Assembly: GCA_030426245.1 (NCBI GenBank)
Contig: JAUHYZ010000005.1
Coordinates: forward strand, 1 to 64,000
Length of the DNA stretch: 64,000 nucleotides
Reading direction: 5' to 3'
Source of the DNA: Alphaproteobacteria bacterium
Lineage (GTDB): Bacteria; Pseudomonadota; Alphaproteobacteria; Sphingomonadales; Sphingomonadaceae
The notes beneath the pieces are model-generated. The model did no database searches. It was given only the letters and a program-made list of their open reading frames with translations, and had not been told where the DNA came from. Position numbers and translations under genes: made by a program. Shown here piece after piece: positions 37,435 through 46,172 of this stretch. Each line of letters begins with the position of its first letter. Positions within the stretch are counted from its first letter, which is position 1.

Positions 37435-38469
37435 ATGAACGACATGACTCCCATTGAAACCACTCTGAAGGATTGGGAAACCGATCAGGAAGTCCGCTGG
37501 TGCCCCGGTTGCGGGGACTATGCGATCCTGAAGGCCGTGCAGCGCACGCTGCCGCAGCTGGGCGCGGATCCCAAGAACACAGTGTTCGTATCGGGCATCG
37601 GCTGCTCCAGCCGCTTCCCCTATTATATCGAAAGCTACGGCTTCCACACGATCCACGGCCGCGCGCCGGCCTTTGCGACCGGCATCAAGCTGGCCAATCC
37701 GGAGCTGGATGTGTGGCTGGTCACCGGCGACGGGGACGGGCTCTCCATCGGCGGCAACCATCTGATGCATGTGCTGCGGCGCAATCTCAACGTACAGATC
37801 ATGCTGTTCAACAACGAGATTTACGGCCTGACCAAGGGGCAATATTCGCCCACCAGCCGAGTCGGCACCAAGACGCCGTCTACCCCGATCGGTTCGGTCG
37901 ACCGCCCGGCTCAGCCTTGCGCCTTCGCGCTGGGTTCCGGTGCGCGCTTCGTGGCCCGCGGCTTCGACGTGTCGAAGAATCTGCCCGAAGTGCTGAAGGC
38001 GGCGCATGCCCATCAGGGCGCGGCCTTTATCGAGATCTTCCAGAACTGCATCGTCTACAACAAGGACGTGTTCCACGATTTTGCCGCCCCCAAGGGCGCG
38101 GAAGATCAGCAGCTCTGGCTGGCCGATGGCGAACCCATGCTGTTTGCCGGCGGTACCAAGGGATTGAAGTTCGACCGCGAGGAATGCTGCCTCAAGGTCG
38201 TGGATGTCGTGGACGGCGATTGGGAAGCGGCAGGCGTGGCCTGCCACGATGTCGCCAACCGCGCATTGGCCCATATGCTGGTGGAATTGCCCTTCGGCGA
38301 ATTCCCGATGGCGCTGGGCGTGCTGTATGACGATCCCCGCCCGACTTTCGAAAGCGCCGTGGTGGCGGAGAAGGAACAGGCCAGCACCGGCAAGAAGGCC
38401 GATCTGGCCGAGCTGTTCGCACGCGGACAGACCTGGACCGTGGGCGGTACAGCGCAGGACCCGATCTGA
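37435..38469 (+). CDS. korB: 2-oxoacid:ferredoxin oxidoreductase, beta subunit KorB
   Basis: The TPP-binding beta subunit, 344 residues. The TPP motif GDGDGLSIGGNHLMHVLRRN (about 99-118) and the iron-sulfur region RWCPGCGDYAILKAVQ with CxxC are plain. The ISLE-type start ETDQEVRWCPGCGDY is typical. GGAGGAG precedes the ATG. With korA it makes the KGOR enzyme, which passes electrons to ferredoxin; a ferredoxin reductase is found elsewhere in this window (1093-2409), and could, by inference, recycle it. Confidence 0.92.
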   Translation: MNDMTPIETTLKDWETDQEVRWCPGCGDYAILKAVQRTLPQLGADPKNTVFVSGIGCSSRFPYYIESYGFHTIHGRAPAFATGIKLANPELDVWLVTGDGDGLSIGGNHLMHVLRRNLNVQIMLFNNEIYGLTKGQYSPTSRVGTKTPSTPIGSVDRPAQPCAFALGSGARFVARGFDVSKNLPEVLKAAHAHQGAAFIEIFQNCIVYNKDVFHDFAAPKGAEDQQLWLADGEPMLFAGGTKGLKFDREECCLKVVDVVDGDWEAAGVACHDVANRALAHMLVELPFGEFPMALGVLYDDPRPTFESAVVAEKEQASTGKKADLAELFARGQTWTVGGTAQDPI

Positions 38470-38565
38470 CTGGAACGCCTAACGGCGGAAATTTTGAACG
38501 ATCGCGGGACTCGCTCGTTGATTCTCCAAAGCTGCCGATGCCGGCAGCATGAAAGGAGGAGCGAC

Positions 38566-39165
38566 ATGTATCGCGCTACCAAACTCAAATTTGCCGTTAC
38601 TGGCGGCCTCGCCCTGGCGCTCGCAGCCTGCGCCGACGAATCGGACGAAATGGCCGCAACTGAAGAGCCAGCCGATATCGTTGCAGTCGAATACGACCCG
38701 CTGGTCGGCCCTTACGTTCTGACCGTCGAACAGCAGGAGCGCCGCGACGCCCTGGATATGGTGGCCTTCCAGGAAGAATATGCCGGATATCACGAGGCGT
38801 TGGTGGTAGAGGCGACACCGTCCCCCAATATGGCGGATTCCGGCAGCTCAAGCGATGCAAATGCCGATGAGGCAGGCGATGATGAGGCCGTGAACGCGAC
38901 AAACGGCGTGCCGGAGCGTTCCGAAATGGATTGGAGCTATATCGACCGTAATGACGACGACAGGCTGTCAGTCGCGGAATATGCGATCTGGGCGCTGCCG
39001 ATGGATCCCACCGCATCAGCCGCGAATGATGCCAAGCCGCCATATCTGACGGCGGACGAAGCCAATCAGGTTGCGGATTCGTTCTTCTATTACGATCGCG
39101 ACGGCGACACTTATCTCTCGCAGCAGGAATTTGCCTCGGCACGCCGCGGCGAGCGTTTCGGCTGA
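38566..39165 (+). CDS. EF-hand-containing lipoprotein
   Basis: A 199-residue lipoprotein. Signal peptide with lipobox LALAACADE, preceded by a very strong AAAGGAGGAG ribosome site. The C-terminal half contains two calcium-binding EF-hand-type loops, DRNDDDRLSVAEY and DRDGDTYLSQQEF, both with intact D-x-D/N-x-D patterns. A central Asp/Glu/Ala/Ser-rich linker (SGSSSDANADEAGDDEA) separates the anchor from the EF hands. It may sense or buffer calcium at the cell surface; that role is inference. No obvious operon partner. Confidence 0.8.
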   Translation: MYRATKLKFAVTGGLALALAACADESDEMAATEEPADIVAVEYDPLVGPYVLTVEQQERRDALDMVAFQEEYAGYHEALVVEATPSPNMADSGSSSDANADEAGDDEAVNATNGVPERSEMDWSYIDRNDDDRLSVAEYAIWALPMDPTASAANDAKPPYLTADEANQVADSFFYYDRDGDTYLSQQEFASARRGERFG

Positions 39166-39425
39166 CCGCGGGCGACTGGGGCGCAAGCCCAAATTTACGC
39201 ACCAATCAAGGAAAGGCTTTCCTACATCGCCTCCGCCTGCTTGATTGCCGGGCGGCGGGCGATTTCGTTTGTCCGTTGCGGGCAGAAAGGCCCGTGAAGG
39301 CCGCAATTCCGGAAGGTCACAACTTGCACGTGAAGAAACGCCGACAATCATCTGTTTAGTATAGAAAATAGGGAAATTCTCTGGTGAGTTTCGGTGCCGT
39401 TTCCGTGTCAACTTCATAGGGTAGA
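39166..39425. other. 260-base intergenic gap, nothing recognised
   Basis: This region between the EF-hand lipoprotein and the YdjM-like gene is GC-mixed, with an A/T-rich patch near 39355-39380 that may hold the promoter of the next gene. A weak inverted repeat (GGAAAGGCTTTCC, 39208-39220) is present. I see no RNA gene or coding frame with a convincing start. Confidence 0.3.
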
Positions 39426-40340
39426 ATGGACAATCTAACCCATAGCCTCGTCGGGGCGCTGATCGGGCAGGCGGGCCTCAAAAAGAAGACCGGCCTGGCT
39501 ATGCCCGCGCTGATCATCGGCGCGAATATCCCCGATCTGGATGCGGCCTGCTTCTTCTGGCTCGACGGGGTCGAGCATCTCGGCTTTCGGCGCGGGATCA
39601 CGCATGGCCCGATTGCCTGGGTTCTGCTGCCGCTGGCCCTGGCCGCGATTCTCTGGGCATTCGATCGCTGGCAGGCGAAGCATGGGAAACGGCCCGAAAA
39701 GCGCCTGCCGGTAAGTTTCAAATGGCTCTTCCTGCTGAGCTTCATCGCCTGCCTCAGCCACCCGGCGCTCGACTGGATGAACACATACGGCATTCGCTTG
39801 CTGGAACCCTTCAGCCACCAATGGTTCTATGGCGATACGCTGTTCATCATCGATATCTGGCTGTGGCTGGGCCTTGGCTTTGCCACATGGTTTTCGCTGC
39901 GGCGGGAAAAGCGGGGCGGAAATTGGCAGCGGCCTGCCTGGATCGCGCTGGCGCTGGCTCTGCTTTATGTCGGTGGCAATTACGTGATCTCGGCAATCGA
40001 CAAGTTGAACAATGCCTCGTTCGAGGACTCGATCTCCTCGCCGCCACCGATCTTCTCTTGGCAGCGCGAGACGATTGGTGTTGCTGGCGACCGCTTTTAT
40101 CTTGAGGGTGAATTGTTGGGCAATGTCCGCCTTGAGCAATGCGATCTCGCCGCCGCGCGCGCCGCCGATACCCAGGTGGAAGCCTTCCTGTTCTGGTCGC
40201 GTGCGCCCTATATCGAGCGGCAGGCCGATGGGACGTTACTGCTCGGCGATGCACGCTTCGCAGGCGATTTGTCGCGCGGGCGGTTCACTGTGACTTTGCC
40301 CGAGACGGTATGCCAGCCGCTGACGAACGACAATGACTAG
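39426..40340 (+). CDS. YdjM-like inner-membrane metal-dependent hydrolase (DUF457)
   Basis: A 304-residue membrane protein of the DUF457/YdjM type. The family signature is at the start: MDNLTHSLVGALIGQ, then LIIGANIPDLDA and GFRRGITHGPIAWVLLP, with conserved Asp and His that suggest metal binding. Three to four further membrane segments follow, then a C-terminal soluble domain (about 200-304) of unknown role. In enterics the family is LexA-regulated, but no LexA box was seen here. The end overlaps the photolyase start by eight bases, indicating coupling. Confidence 0.82.
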   Translation: MDNLTHSLVGALIGQAGLKKKTGLAMPALIIGANIPDLDAACFFWLDGVEHLGFRRGITHGPIAWVLLPLALAAILWAFDRWQAKHGKRPEKRLPVSFKWLFLLSFIACLSHPALDWMNTYGIRLLEPFSHQWFYGDTLFIIDIWLWLGLGFATWFSLRREKRGGNWQRPAWIALALALLYVGGNYVISAIDKLNNASFEDSISSPPPIFSWQRETIGVAGDRFYLEGELLGNVRLEQCDLAAARAADTQVEAFLFWSRAPYIERQADGTLLLGDARFAGDLSRGRFTVTLPETVCQPLTNDND

Positions 40341-41730
40341 CCCTCAAATCGTATGGCTGCGGCGCGATCTGCGTCTGGCCGATCAGGCGGCGTTCTGCGC
40401 GGCGGCCGAAGCCGGACCGGTCATCCCGGTCTATGTGCTCGACGACGAGACGCCCAAGCACCGGGTGATGGGCGGGGCGAGCCGCTGGTGGCTGCATCAT
40501 TCGCTCGAAGCCCTGGCCACTCAGTTGCACAAGCACAATGCGCGGCTGATCCTGCGCCAGGGCAAGGCGGCGGACGTGTTGGCACAGCTGGCGGAGGAGA
40601 CGGGGGCAGGGGCCGTGCATGCTTTGCGCCATTACGAGCCCTGGTGGCGCAATGCGGAGCGGCAGCTGAAAGAGGCGCTGCCTGAGAATGTTCGATTCCA
40701 CCGCCATGACGGCAATTATCTGCTTCCTCCAGGCGCGGTGACCACCGGCAGCGGCAGCGAATACAAGATCTTTACGCCCTTCTACCGCGCCGTGATGGAG
40801 CGGATGCCGCCAGCCGATCCCTTGCCGGAGCCGAGCCTGACATTGCCGGAAGACTGGCCTGAGTCCGACAAGCTCGAAGATTGGGGGCTGCTGCCCACGC
40901 GACCGGACTGGGCAGGCGGATTGCGCGAAGGTTGGGAATGCGGGGAGCAGGCCGCCCATGCACAGCTGGAAGAGTTTGTGGAGCGCGTTTCGGATTACGA
41001 ACAGGCCCGCAATCTGCCTTCCGTGGATGGATCGAGCCGCCTTTCCCCGCATCTCCATTTCGGGGAGATCTCTCCCGCGCAGATATGGAAGGCACTGGCA
41101 CGTCATCGCGGGGAAGGGGCCGACAGCTTCCGCCGCGAAGTCGTGTGGCGCGATTATGCGCAGACGATTTTGCACCAGTTCCCCGATTATTCGGAGCGAT
41201 CCTATCGCGAGAAGTTCGAAGAATTCTCCTGGCGCGATCCGGAAAATGACGGCGATGCGGCAGACGATCTGGAAGCCTGGCAGCAGGGGCGAACGGGTTA
41301 TCCCATAGTCGATGCCGGAATGCGCCAGCTCTGGGCCACGGGCTGGATGCATAACCGCGTGCGAATGATCGCGGCCAGCTTCCTGATCAAGCATCTCCTG
41401 ATCGACTGGCGGCATGGCGAACGCTGGTTCTGGGATACGCTGGTCGATGCCGATTACGCGAGTAATGGCGTGAATTGGCAATGGGTTGCAGGCTCGGGCG
41501 CGGATTCAAACATGTTTGTGCGGATCATGGCTCCGCTGACGCAGAGCGAGAAATTTTCCGCAGGCGACTATATCCGCCGCTGGGTTCCGGAACTGGCCGG
41601 GCTGGACGATCCCTATGTCCACGATCCCGATGCGCATGGCTGCCGTCCGGAAGATTATCCGCCCAAGCGTATCGAACACACTGCCGCCAGAGAGCGTGCG
41701 CTTGCTGCCTGGTCGAAAATCAAGGAGTAG
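40333..41730 (+). CDS. phrB: Deoxyribodipyrimidine photo-lyase (class I, CPD-type)
   Basis: Repairs UV-induced pyrimidine dimers using blue light, with FAD and an antenna chromophore. The N-terminal alpha/beta domain begins VWLRRDLRLADQAAFCAAAE. The C-terminal FAD domain has WRDYAQTILHQFPDYSERS, GYPIVDAGMRQLWATGWMHNR (FAD site, with RxxxASFLxK-like RMIAASFLIKHLL) and WQWVAGSGADSNMF. The N-terminal DNA-binding and FAD residues appear intact. Length of 465 aa matches. It follows the YdjM-like gene with an overlap, so light-repair and envelope hydrolase are co-transcribed; the reason is not obvious. Confidence 0.93.
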   Translation: MTSPQIVWLRRDLRLADQAAFCAAAEAGPVIPVYVLDDETPKHRVMGGASRWWLHHSLEALATQLHKHNARLILRQGKAADVLAQLAEETGAGAVHALRHYEPWWRNAERQLKEALPENVRFHRHDGNYLLPPGAVTTGSGSEYKIFTPFYRAVMERMPPADPLPEPSLTLPEDWPESDKLEDWGLLPTRPDWAGGLREGWECGEQAAHAQLEEFVERVSDYEQARNLPSVDGSSRLSPHLHFGEISPAQIWKALARHRGEGADSFRREVVWRDYAQTILHQFPDYSERSYREKFEEFSWRDPENDGDAADDLEAWQQGRTGYPIVDAGMRQLWATGWMHNRVRMIAASFLIKHLLIDWRHGERWFWDTLVDADYASNGVNWQWVAGSGADSNMFVRIMAPLTQSEKFSAGDYIRRWVPELAGLDDPYVHDPDAHGCRPEDYPPKRIEHTAARERALAAWSKIKE

Positions 41731-41787
41731 GCAGGCCCGGATGTCTGCGTCTTGCCCTTCCTGAAGCCGCGCGGCATATAGCGCGGG

Positions 41788-43026
41788 ATGTCAGCGGAGG
41801 GGCTCAAGAGGGGGAGCGCGCTGTTACGCAGCGGGCGGCGGTTCGGCACTGGGCCGACACTGCTTGCTGGGCTTTTCTCCGGCGGGTTCCATAAATTCCT
41901 GGATAGTTTCGACAGCGCCCTGCATGCCGGATCGCTGCTGGCCCATCTGCCGGACGGCACTTCGCGCATGTTCGGCGGCCGTGCGCCGGGTTTCGAAGCC
42001 GAGATCACCCTGCATGACTGGCGCGCTCTGGTCCGCCTGGCGACAGGCGGTTCGGCCGGCTTCTACCAGGCCTGGGAAGCAGGCGAATGGGAAAGCCCCG
42101 ATCCGGTGGCACTGTTTGCGCTCTTCGTATCCAACAGCGCGGCGATGGGTGAAACGGGCCGGGCCAAGGGGCCCTGGCGCTTCGCCCGCAAGTTCATGCA
42201 TTGGCTCAATCGCAACACGCCCCGGCAGGCCAAGCGGAATATTCACGCGCATTACGACCTGGGGAACGATTTCTACGAAGCCTGGCTCGATCCCACGATG
42301 AGCTATTCCAGTGGGCTCGATTTCGGCGAAGACGGGCTGGAAGCTTCGCAGCGCCACAAATGGGAACGGATCGCGCAGAGGCTCGGCTATCCCGACAGGC
42401 TGCTGGAGATCGGCTGCGGATGGGGCGCGCTGAGCAACTATTTCGCCGCGCGCGGCAGTAAGGTCACGGCGATCAGCCTGTCGGACGAGCAGCTGGAATG
42501 GGCACGCCAGCGCCAGCCCGCCAATATCGAATTCCGGCATCAGGATTACCGCGACGTGTCCGGCCAGTACGATGCGATCGTGAGTATTGAAATGGTCGAG
42601 GCGGTCGGGCGCGAATATTGGCCGGAATTCTTCGACTGTATCGCGCGCAATCTAAAACCCGGCGGCCGCGCCGCAATCCAGTTCATCGCCATGCGCGACG
42701 ATTTGTTCGACGCCTATGCGCGCAATGCCGATTTCATTCAGGCTTATATCTTTCCTGGCGGTCTGCTGATCCGCGCCAGTGACTTTGCGCGGCTGGCCGC
42801 GGAGCGCGGCCTGGCATGGGAAGACGAAGAGGAATTCGGGCTCGATTATGCCGACACGCTGCAGGCATGGCGCGCGAATTTCGATCAGGCAGTAGAGGTG
42901 GGCCGGCTGCCTGCCGGCTTCGACGAACGCTTCATTCGCCTATGGCGTTTCTACCTGATGTATTGCGAAGGCGGATTTCGTGGCGGCGGGATCACCGTGA
43001 ACCAGGTGACTTTGGTAAAACAGTGA
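41788..43026 (+). CDS. Cyclopropane-fatty-acyl-phospholipid synthase family protein
   Basis: A 412-residue SAM-dependent enzyme that adds a methylene group to unsaturated membrane fatty acids. Motif I DRLLEIGCGWGALSNYFAA lies around 208-226. The family hallmarks HYDLGNDFYEAWLDPTMSYSSG (about 155-176) and VSIEMVEAVGREYWPEFF follow. The C-terminal part, with FIFPGG-like AYIFPGGLLIRASDF, completes the fold. Length is within the cfa range. No strong ribosome site was seen. Such modification protects stationary-phase and acid-stressed membranes. Confidence 0.92.
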   Translation: MSAEGLKRGSALLRSGRRFGTGPTLLAGLFSGGFHKFLDSFDSALHAGSLLAHLPDGTSRMFGGRAPGFEAEITLHDWRALVRLATGGSAGFYQAWEAGEWESPDPVALFALFVSNSAAMGETGRAKGPWRFARKFMHWLNRNTPRQAKRNIHAHYDLGNDFYEAWLDPTMSYSSGLDFGEDGLEASQRHKWERIAQRLGYPDRLLEIGCGWGALSNYFAARGSKVTAISLSDEQLEWARQRQPANIEFRHQDYRDVSGQYDAIVSIEMVEAVGREYWPEFFDCIARNLKPGGRAAIQFIAMRDDLFDAYARNADFIQAYIFPGGLLIRASDFARLAAERGLAWEDEEEFGLDYADTLQAWRANFDQAVEVGRLPAGFDERFIRLWRFYLMYCEGGFRGGGITVNQVTLVKQ

Positions 43027-43075
43027 TCCCGCGAATGTGCTGCCCCCGAAGAGCTCGTCCTTGTGGGGTTGCCCT

Positions 43076-43426
43076 TTAACTCTGCCGGTAGACTTCTTCG
43101 CCGCGGAAGCGCGCCAGAATATTGTCGTGCACGATCGGGCTGAGCAGGCTCGTAAATGCGCAGCCGCAAAGCCCGTCTTGCCACCAGACGACTTCCGCCT
43201 GGAGCGATTCGAGACCCGGCAAGGTCAGCCAGCAAACCGAGCCGGGGTGCATGCGGCTGACGGCTGTCGCGGCAAAGCCGGACAGCGACAGATCCTGCAC
43301 CACGGTCTGAAAACCACGGCCGCCGGACACACGCAGCTGTGCCGGTATCGTGACTCTGGTGCGCGGTGCACTGCGATCTTCCTGGGCCGCTATCTCATAG
43401 CGGTTCTTCACGCCTTGTAGTGTCAT
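43076..43426 (-). CDS. PilZ domain protein, 116 aa
   Basis: A small c-di-GMP-binding type protein. The start at 43426 gives MTLQGVKNRYEIAAQEDR. The PilZ core RTRVTIPAQLRV (RxxxR-like arginine region) is followed by VVQDLSLSGFAATAV, the family's D/NxSxxG motif. A conserved beta-barrel end (GCAFTSLLSPIVHDNILA) follows. It would couple c-di-GMP to motility, exopolysaccharide or envelope output; no partner gene is next to it. It is convergent with cfa. Confidence 0.82.
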   Translation of the reverse strand: MTLQGVKNRYEIAAQEDRSAPRTRVTIPAQLRVSGGRGFQTVVQDLSLSGFAATAVSRMHPGSVCWLTLPGLESLQAEVVWWQDGLCGCAFTSLLSPIVHDNILARFRGEEVYRQS

Positions 43427-43526
43427 CGCAGAGGACTCCCATCTTGTGCGATAACAGCCGGAATCGCTTCCGGCATGCTGTGTAAAGTATGGGCGGATCT
43501 GCTTTCCGGAGCCTTTGCAGGACTGG

Positions 43527-44258
43527 TTAACCGGACGCTTCGATCCGTTTACGCTGGCTGGTGGGGAAGTCTTGCTGGAGAAGCTCCAATATCCCGTCGG
43601 CAACGACTTCCGGCGGCTTGACGCTCTGCGGGTCTTCCCCGGGATAGGCGCGTGCGCGCATTTCCGTTCGGGTTGCGCCCGGGTCCACGATGGCCACGCG
43701 GGTGTTGGAAATCCGCTCCACTTCTTGCGCGTAGCAGTCCAGCAGGGATTCGAATGCCGCCTTGGTGGAGGCATAGCCGCCCCAATAGGCACGCGGCTTG
43801 GTGCCGACGCTGCTGGTCAGGCCGACGATGCGGGCATCTTCGCTGCGCTTCAGCAGCGGATCGAATGCCGCCAGCAGCGCTTGCGTGGCCAGCACATTGG
43901 TCGTGATCGCCTGATTGAAGCTCTTGGGGTCGAACTGCGTCACCGGGCCGAGCTGGGGCAGGAACGCGGCGCAGATCACCATGATATCCAGCCTGTCCCA
44001 GCGATCGGCAATTGCGGTGGCCAGACGGGTGATCGCGTCGGGTTCGCCCAGATCGAGCGGAGCGATCGTTGCCGTACCGCCGGCTTCGTGAATCGCGTCC
44101 TCGACTTGCTCCAGCCGCTTCGCATCGCGCGCGGTCAGCACGACATGCGCGCCGGCCTTGGCGAGTGCGGCGGCTGTCGCAGCTCCGATGCCCCGGCTTG
44201 CCCCCGTGACGAGCGCGACCTGCCCGGAAAGGGGCTTTGCTTCCGTCTCGCCTGGCAT
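43527..44258 (-). CDS. SDR-family NAD(P)-dependent oxidoreductase
   Basis: A short-chain dehydrogenase/reductase. The N-terminal Rossmann motif VTGASRGIGAAT is at about residues 17-29, and the catalytic S-Y-K set is visible in LTSSVGTKPRAYWGGYASTKAAFESLL (Ser early; YASTK). VICAAFLPQLGPV supplies the NNAG-equivalent region. The starting GTG/ATG pair lies at 44261/44258 and overlaps the purF stop as GTGATG/TGA, so it is translationally coupled to purF; I use the ATG at 44258. The substrate is unknown. Confidence 0.88.
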   Translation of the reverse strand: MPGETEAKPLSGQVALVTGASRGIGAATAAALAKAGAHVVLTARDAKRLEQVEDAIHEAGGTATIAPLDLGEPDAITRLATAIADRWDRLDIMVICAAFLPQLGPVTQFDPKSFNQAITTNVLATQALLAAFDPLLKRSEDARIVGLTSSVGTKPRAYWGGYASTKAAFESLLDCYAQEVERISNTRVAIVDPGATRTEMRARAYPGEDPQSVKPPEVVADGILELLQQDFPTSQRKRIEASG

Positions 44259-45751
44259 CACGCGACCTTGTTGACCGGGAAGGAAAGCTGGGCCGACTCA
44301 TCCTCGCGCCGGGCAAGGTCGGTCAGGCTGGTCGGATAGTCGCCGGTGAAGCAGGCATCGCAATATTGCGGGCGCGTATTGTCGCGCTGCGCGTGGCCGA
44401 CCGCGCGGTAGAGCCCGTCGATCGAAACGAATGCCAGGCTGTCTGCCTGGATGAAATCGCACATGGCCGAAACATCCATCCGTCCGGCCAGCAGCTTGGA
44501 GCGCTCGGGCGTGTCCACGCCGTAATAGCAGCCATAGCCGGTCGGCGGGCTGGCCACGCGGAAATGCACTTCGCTGGCACCGGCATCGCGCATGATCTGC
44601 ACGATCTTGAGGCTAGTCGTACCGCGTACGATGGAATCGTCGATCAGCACGATCCGCTTGCCTTCCACGATCATCTTGTTGGCATTGTGCTTGCGCTTCA
44701 CGCCCGCCAGGCGGTCGCCATCGGAAGGCTGGATGAAGGTCCGCCCGACATAGTGGGAACGGATGATGCCCAGTTCGAATGGAATGCCCGATTGGTGGGA
44801 GAAGCCGATCGCTGCGGGTACGCCGCTATCGGGCACTGGAACGACGAGATCGGCCTCGACCGGGCTCTCGATCGCCAATTGGACGCCGATTTCCTTGCGC
44901 GCCGAATAGACCGATCGTCCGTCGAAGACCGAATCCGGACGGCTGAAATAGACATGTTCGAAAATGCACGGGCGTGCCGGCGGCTGGCCGAACGGGCGGT
45001 GCGTGTGAATGTTTCCTTCGAAGTCGACCTGGATCAATTCGCCCGGGTCGACCTGGCGGATGAAGCTCGCGCCGACGACGTCGAAAGCGACGGTTTCGCT
45101 CGCGAAGACCACGGCATCGCCGATCTTGCCCATCACCAGCGGACGGATGCCCAGCGGATCGCGGCAGGCAATGATGCCTTCGGGCGTCATGCAAACCAGC
45201 GAATAGGCGCCTTCCACCATGCGCAGCGCATCGATGAACCGGTCCAGCATGGTGGGATAGCGGCTGGTCGCCACAAGATGGATGATGACTTCGGTGTCCG
45301 AGGTCGACTGAAAGATGGCGCCGTTGCGCACCAGCTGCTCACGCAGCTTCATCGCGTTGGAGATGTTTCCGTTATGCGCGATCGCAAAGCCGCCGCCCGC
45401 CAGTTCGGCATAGAGGGGTTGGATGTTGCGCATCCCGGAGCCGCCGGTGGTCGAATAGCGCACATGGCCCGCCGCCATATGGCCCGGCATCTCTGCAAGT
45501 GTTTCCTGGGTAGAGAAGTTGTCCGCCACGTGCCCAAGGCCGCGCTGGGAATAGAACTCTTCCCCGTCGAAGCTGGTGATGCCGACCGCTTCCTGGCCGC
45601 GATGTTGAAGCGCATGCAGGCCAAGCGCGCAAATCGCGGACGCCTGCTGAGCGCCGATAACGCCGAAAATGCCGCATTCTTCATGCAGCTTGTCGTCGTC
45701 GTCGCCGATATCCCACGGAGTTTCGTCGCGGAATGTTTCGCTGGGTTTCAT
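44258..45751 (-). CDS. purF: Amidophosphoribosyltransferase PurF
   Basis: Catalyses the first committed step of purine synthesis, converting PRPP and glutamine to phosphoribosylamine. The predicted start at 45751 gives a 25-residue leader before the invariant catalytic cysteine C26 in LHEECGIFGVIG, which is exposed by maturation. Glutaminase features include HRGQEAVGITS and HVRYSTTGGSG; the PRTase part has VLIDDSIVRGTTSLKIVQ-type segments (KRIVLIDDSIVRGTTSLK). A start at 45784 is also in frame. The SDR gene overlaps its stop. Confidence 0.95.
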   Translation of the reverse strand: MKPSETFRDETPWDIGDDDDKLHEECGIFGVIGAQQASAICALGLHALQHRGQEAVGITSFDGEEFYSQRGLGHVADNFSTQETLAEMPGHMAAGHVRYSTTGGSGMRNIQPLYAELAGGGFAIAHNGNISNAMKLREQLVRNGAIFQSTSDTEVIIHLVATSRYPTMLDRFIDALRMVEGAYSLVCMTPEGIIACRDPLGIRPLVMGKIGDAVVFASETVAFDVVGASFIRQVDPGELIQVDFEGNIHTHRPFGQPPARPCIFEHVYFSRPDSVFDGRSVYSARKEIGVQLAIESPVEADLVVPVPDSGVPAAIGFSHQSGIPFELGIIRSHYVGRTFIQPSDGDRLAGVKRKHNANKMIVEGKRIVLIDDSIVRGTTSLKIVQIMRDAGASEVHFRVASPPTGYGCYYGVDTPERSKLLAGRMDVSAMCDFIQADSLAFVSIDGLYRAVGHAQRDNTRPQYCDACFTGDYPTSLTDLARREDESAQLSFPVNKVA

Positions 45752-45856
45752 AGGGTCCCGCTGGTCGCCCGTCTCTTGCGCCACTCGCGCAAATTCTGCG
45801 CGCCCCCAATGGCGTTGTTACGCTCCGATTACAAGGGGCGGAAGCCCGGGAAACCG

Positions 45857-45873
45857 GAATCCTTCACGGATTC
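45857..45873. promoter_or_regulatory. GAATCC-TTCAC-GGATTC hairpin upstream of purF
   Basis: A six-base-pair stem with a five-base loop lies about 106 bases upstream of the purF ATG, in the gap between purF and tRNA-Pro. It lacks a following poly-U on either strand, so it is a possible regulator site or transcript hairpin rather than a clear terminator. Confidence 0.3.
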
Positions 45874-45995
45874 TGTTGCCGGATTGCCGCCAAATGCCGA
45901 GATTCGGCCAAGGTAAGTACGGTCAAGCAGGGTTTCGTTTCCGTCCGGGCGGTCAATTGGGCCAAATCAGGGGCCCGCATGAGACGGATGGAAAA

Positions 45996-46072
45996 TGGTC
46001 GGGGAGAGAGGATTCGAACCTCCGGCCCCTGCCTCCCGAAGACAGTGCTCTACCAGGCTGAGCTACTCCCCG
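45996..46072 (-). tRNA. tRNA-Pro (anticodon CGG)
   Basis: On the minus strand, 77 nt including CCA. The acceptor arms CGGGGAG and CTCCCCG pair fully. The D-loop sequence GCTCAGCCTGGTAGAGC, anticodon stem CTGTC/GGCAG with loop TTCGGGA giving CGG, and the T-arm ending GGTTCGAATCC are complete. The genomic CCA is encoded. Confidence 0.95.
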
Positions 46073-46172
46073 ACCGGAGCCCGCGTCAAAGCCGCGGGTG
46101 AGGCAGAGGCGGGCCAATAGCGGCGCGGGGGCAGGGTGGCAAGCGGGCAATTTCGGGTGTAGCTCTCTGTCC

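Noticed and set aside
35650..38274. An 874-codon open frame on the minus strand across korA and korB
   Set aside because: The plus strand carries unmistakable KorA and KorB motifs. The antisense frame is a by-product of high GC at third codon positions and has no recognisable domain.
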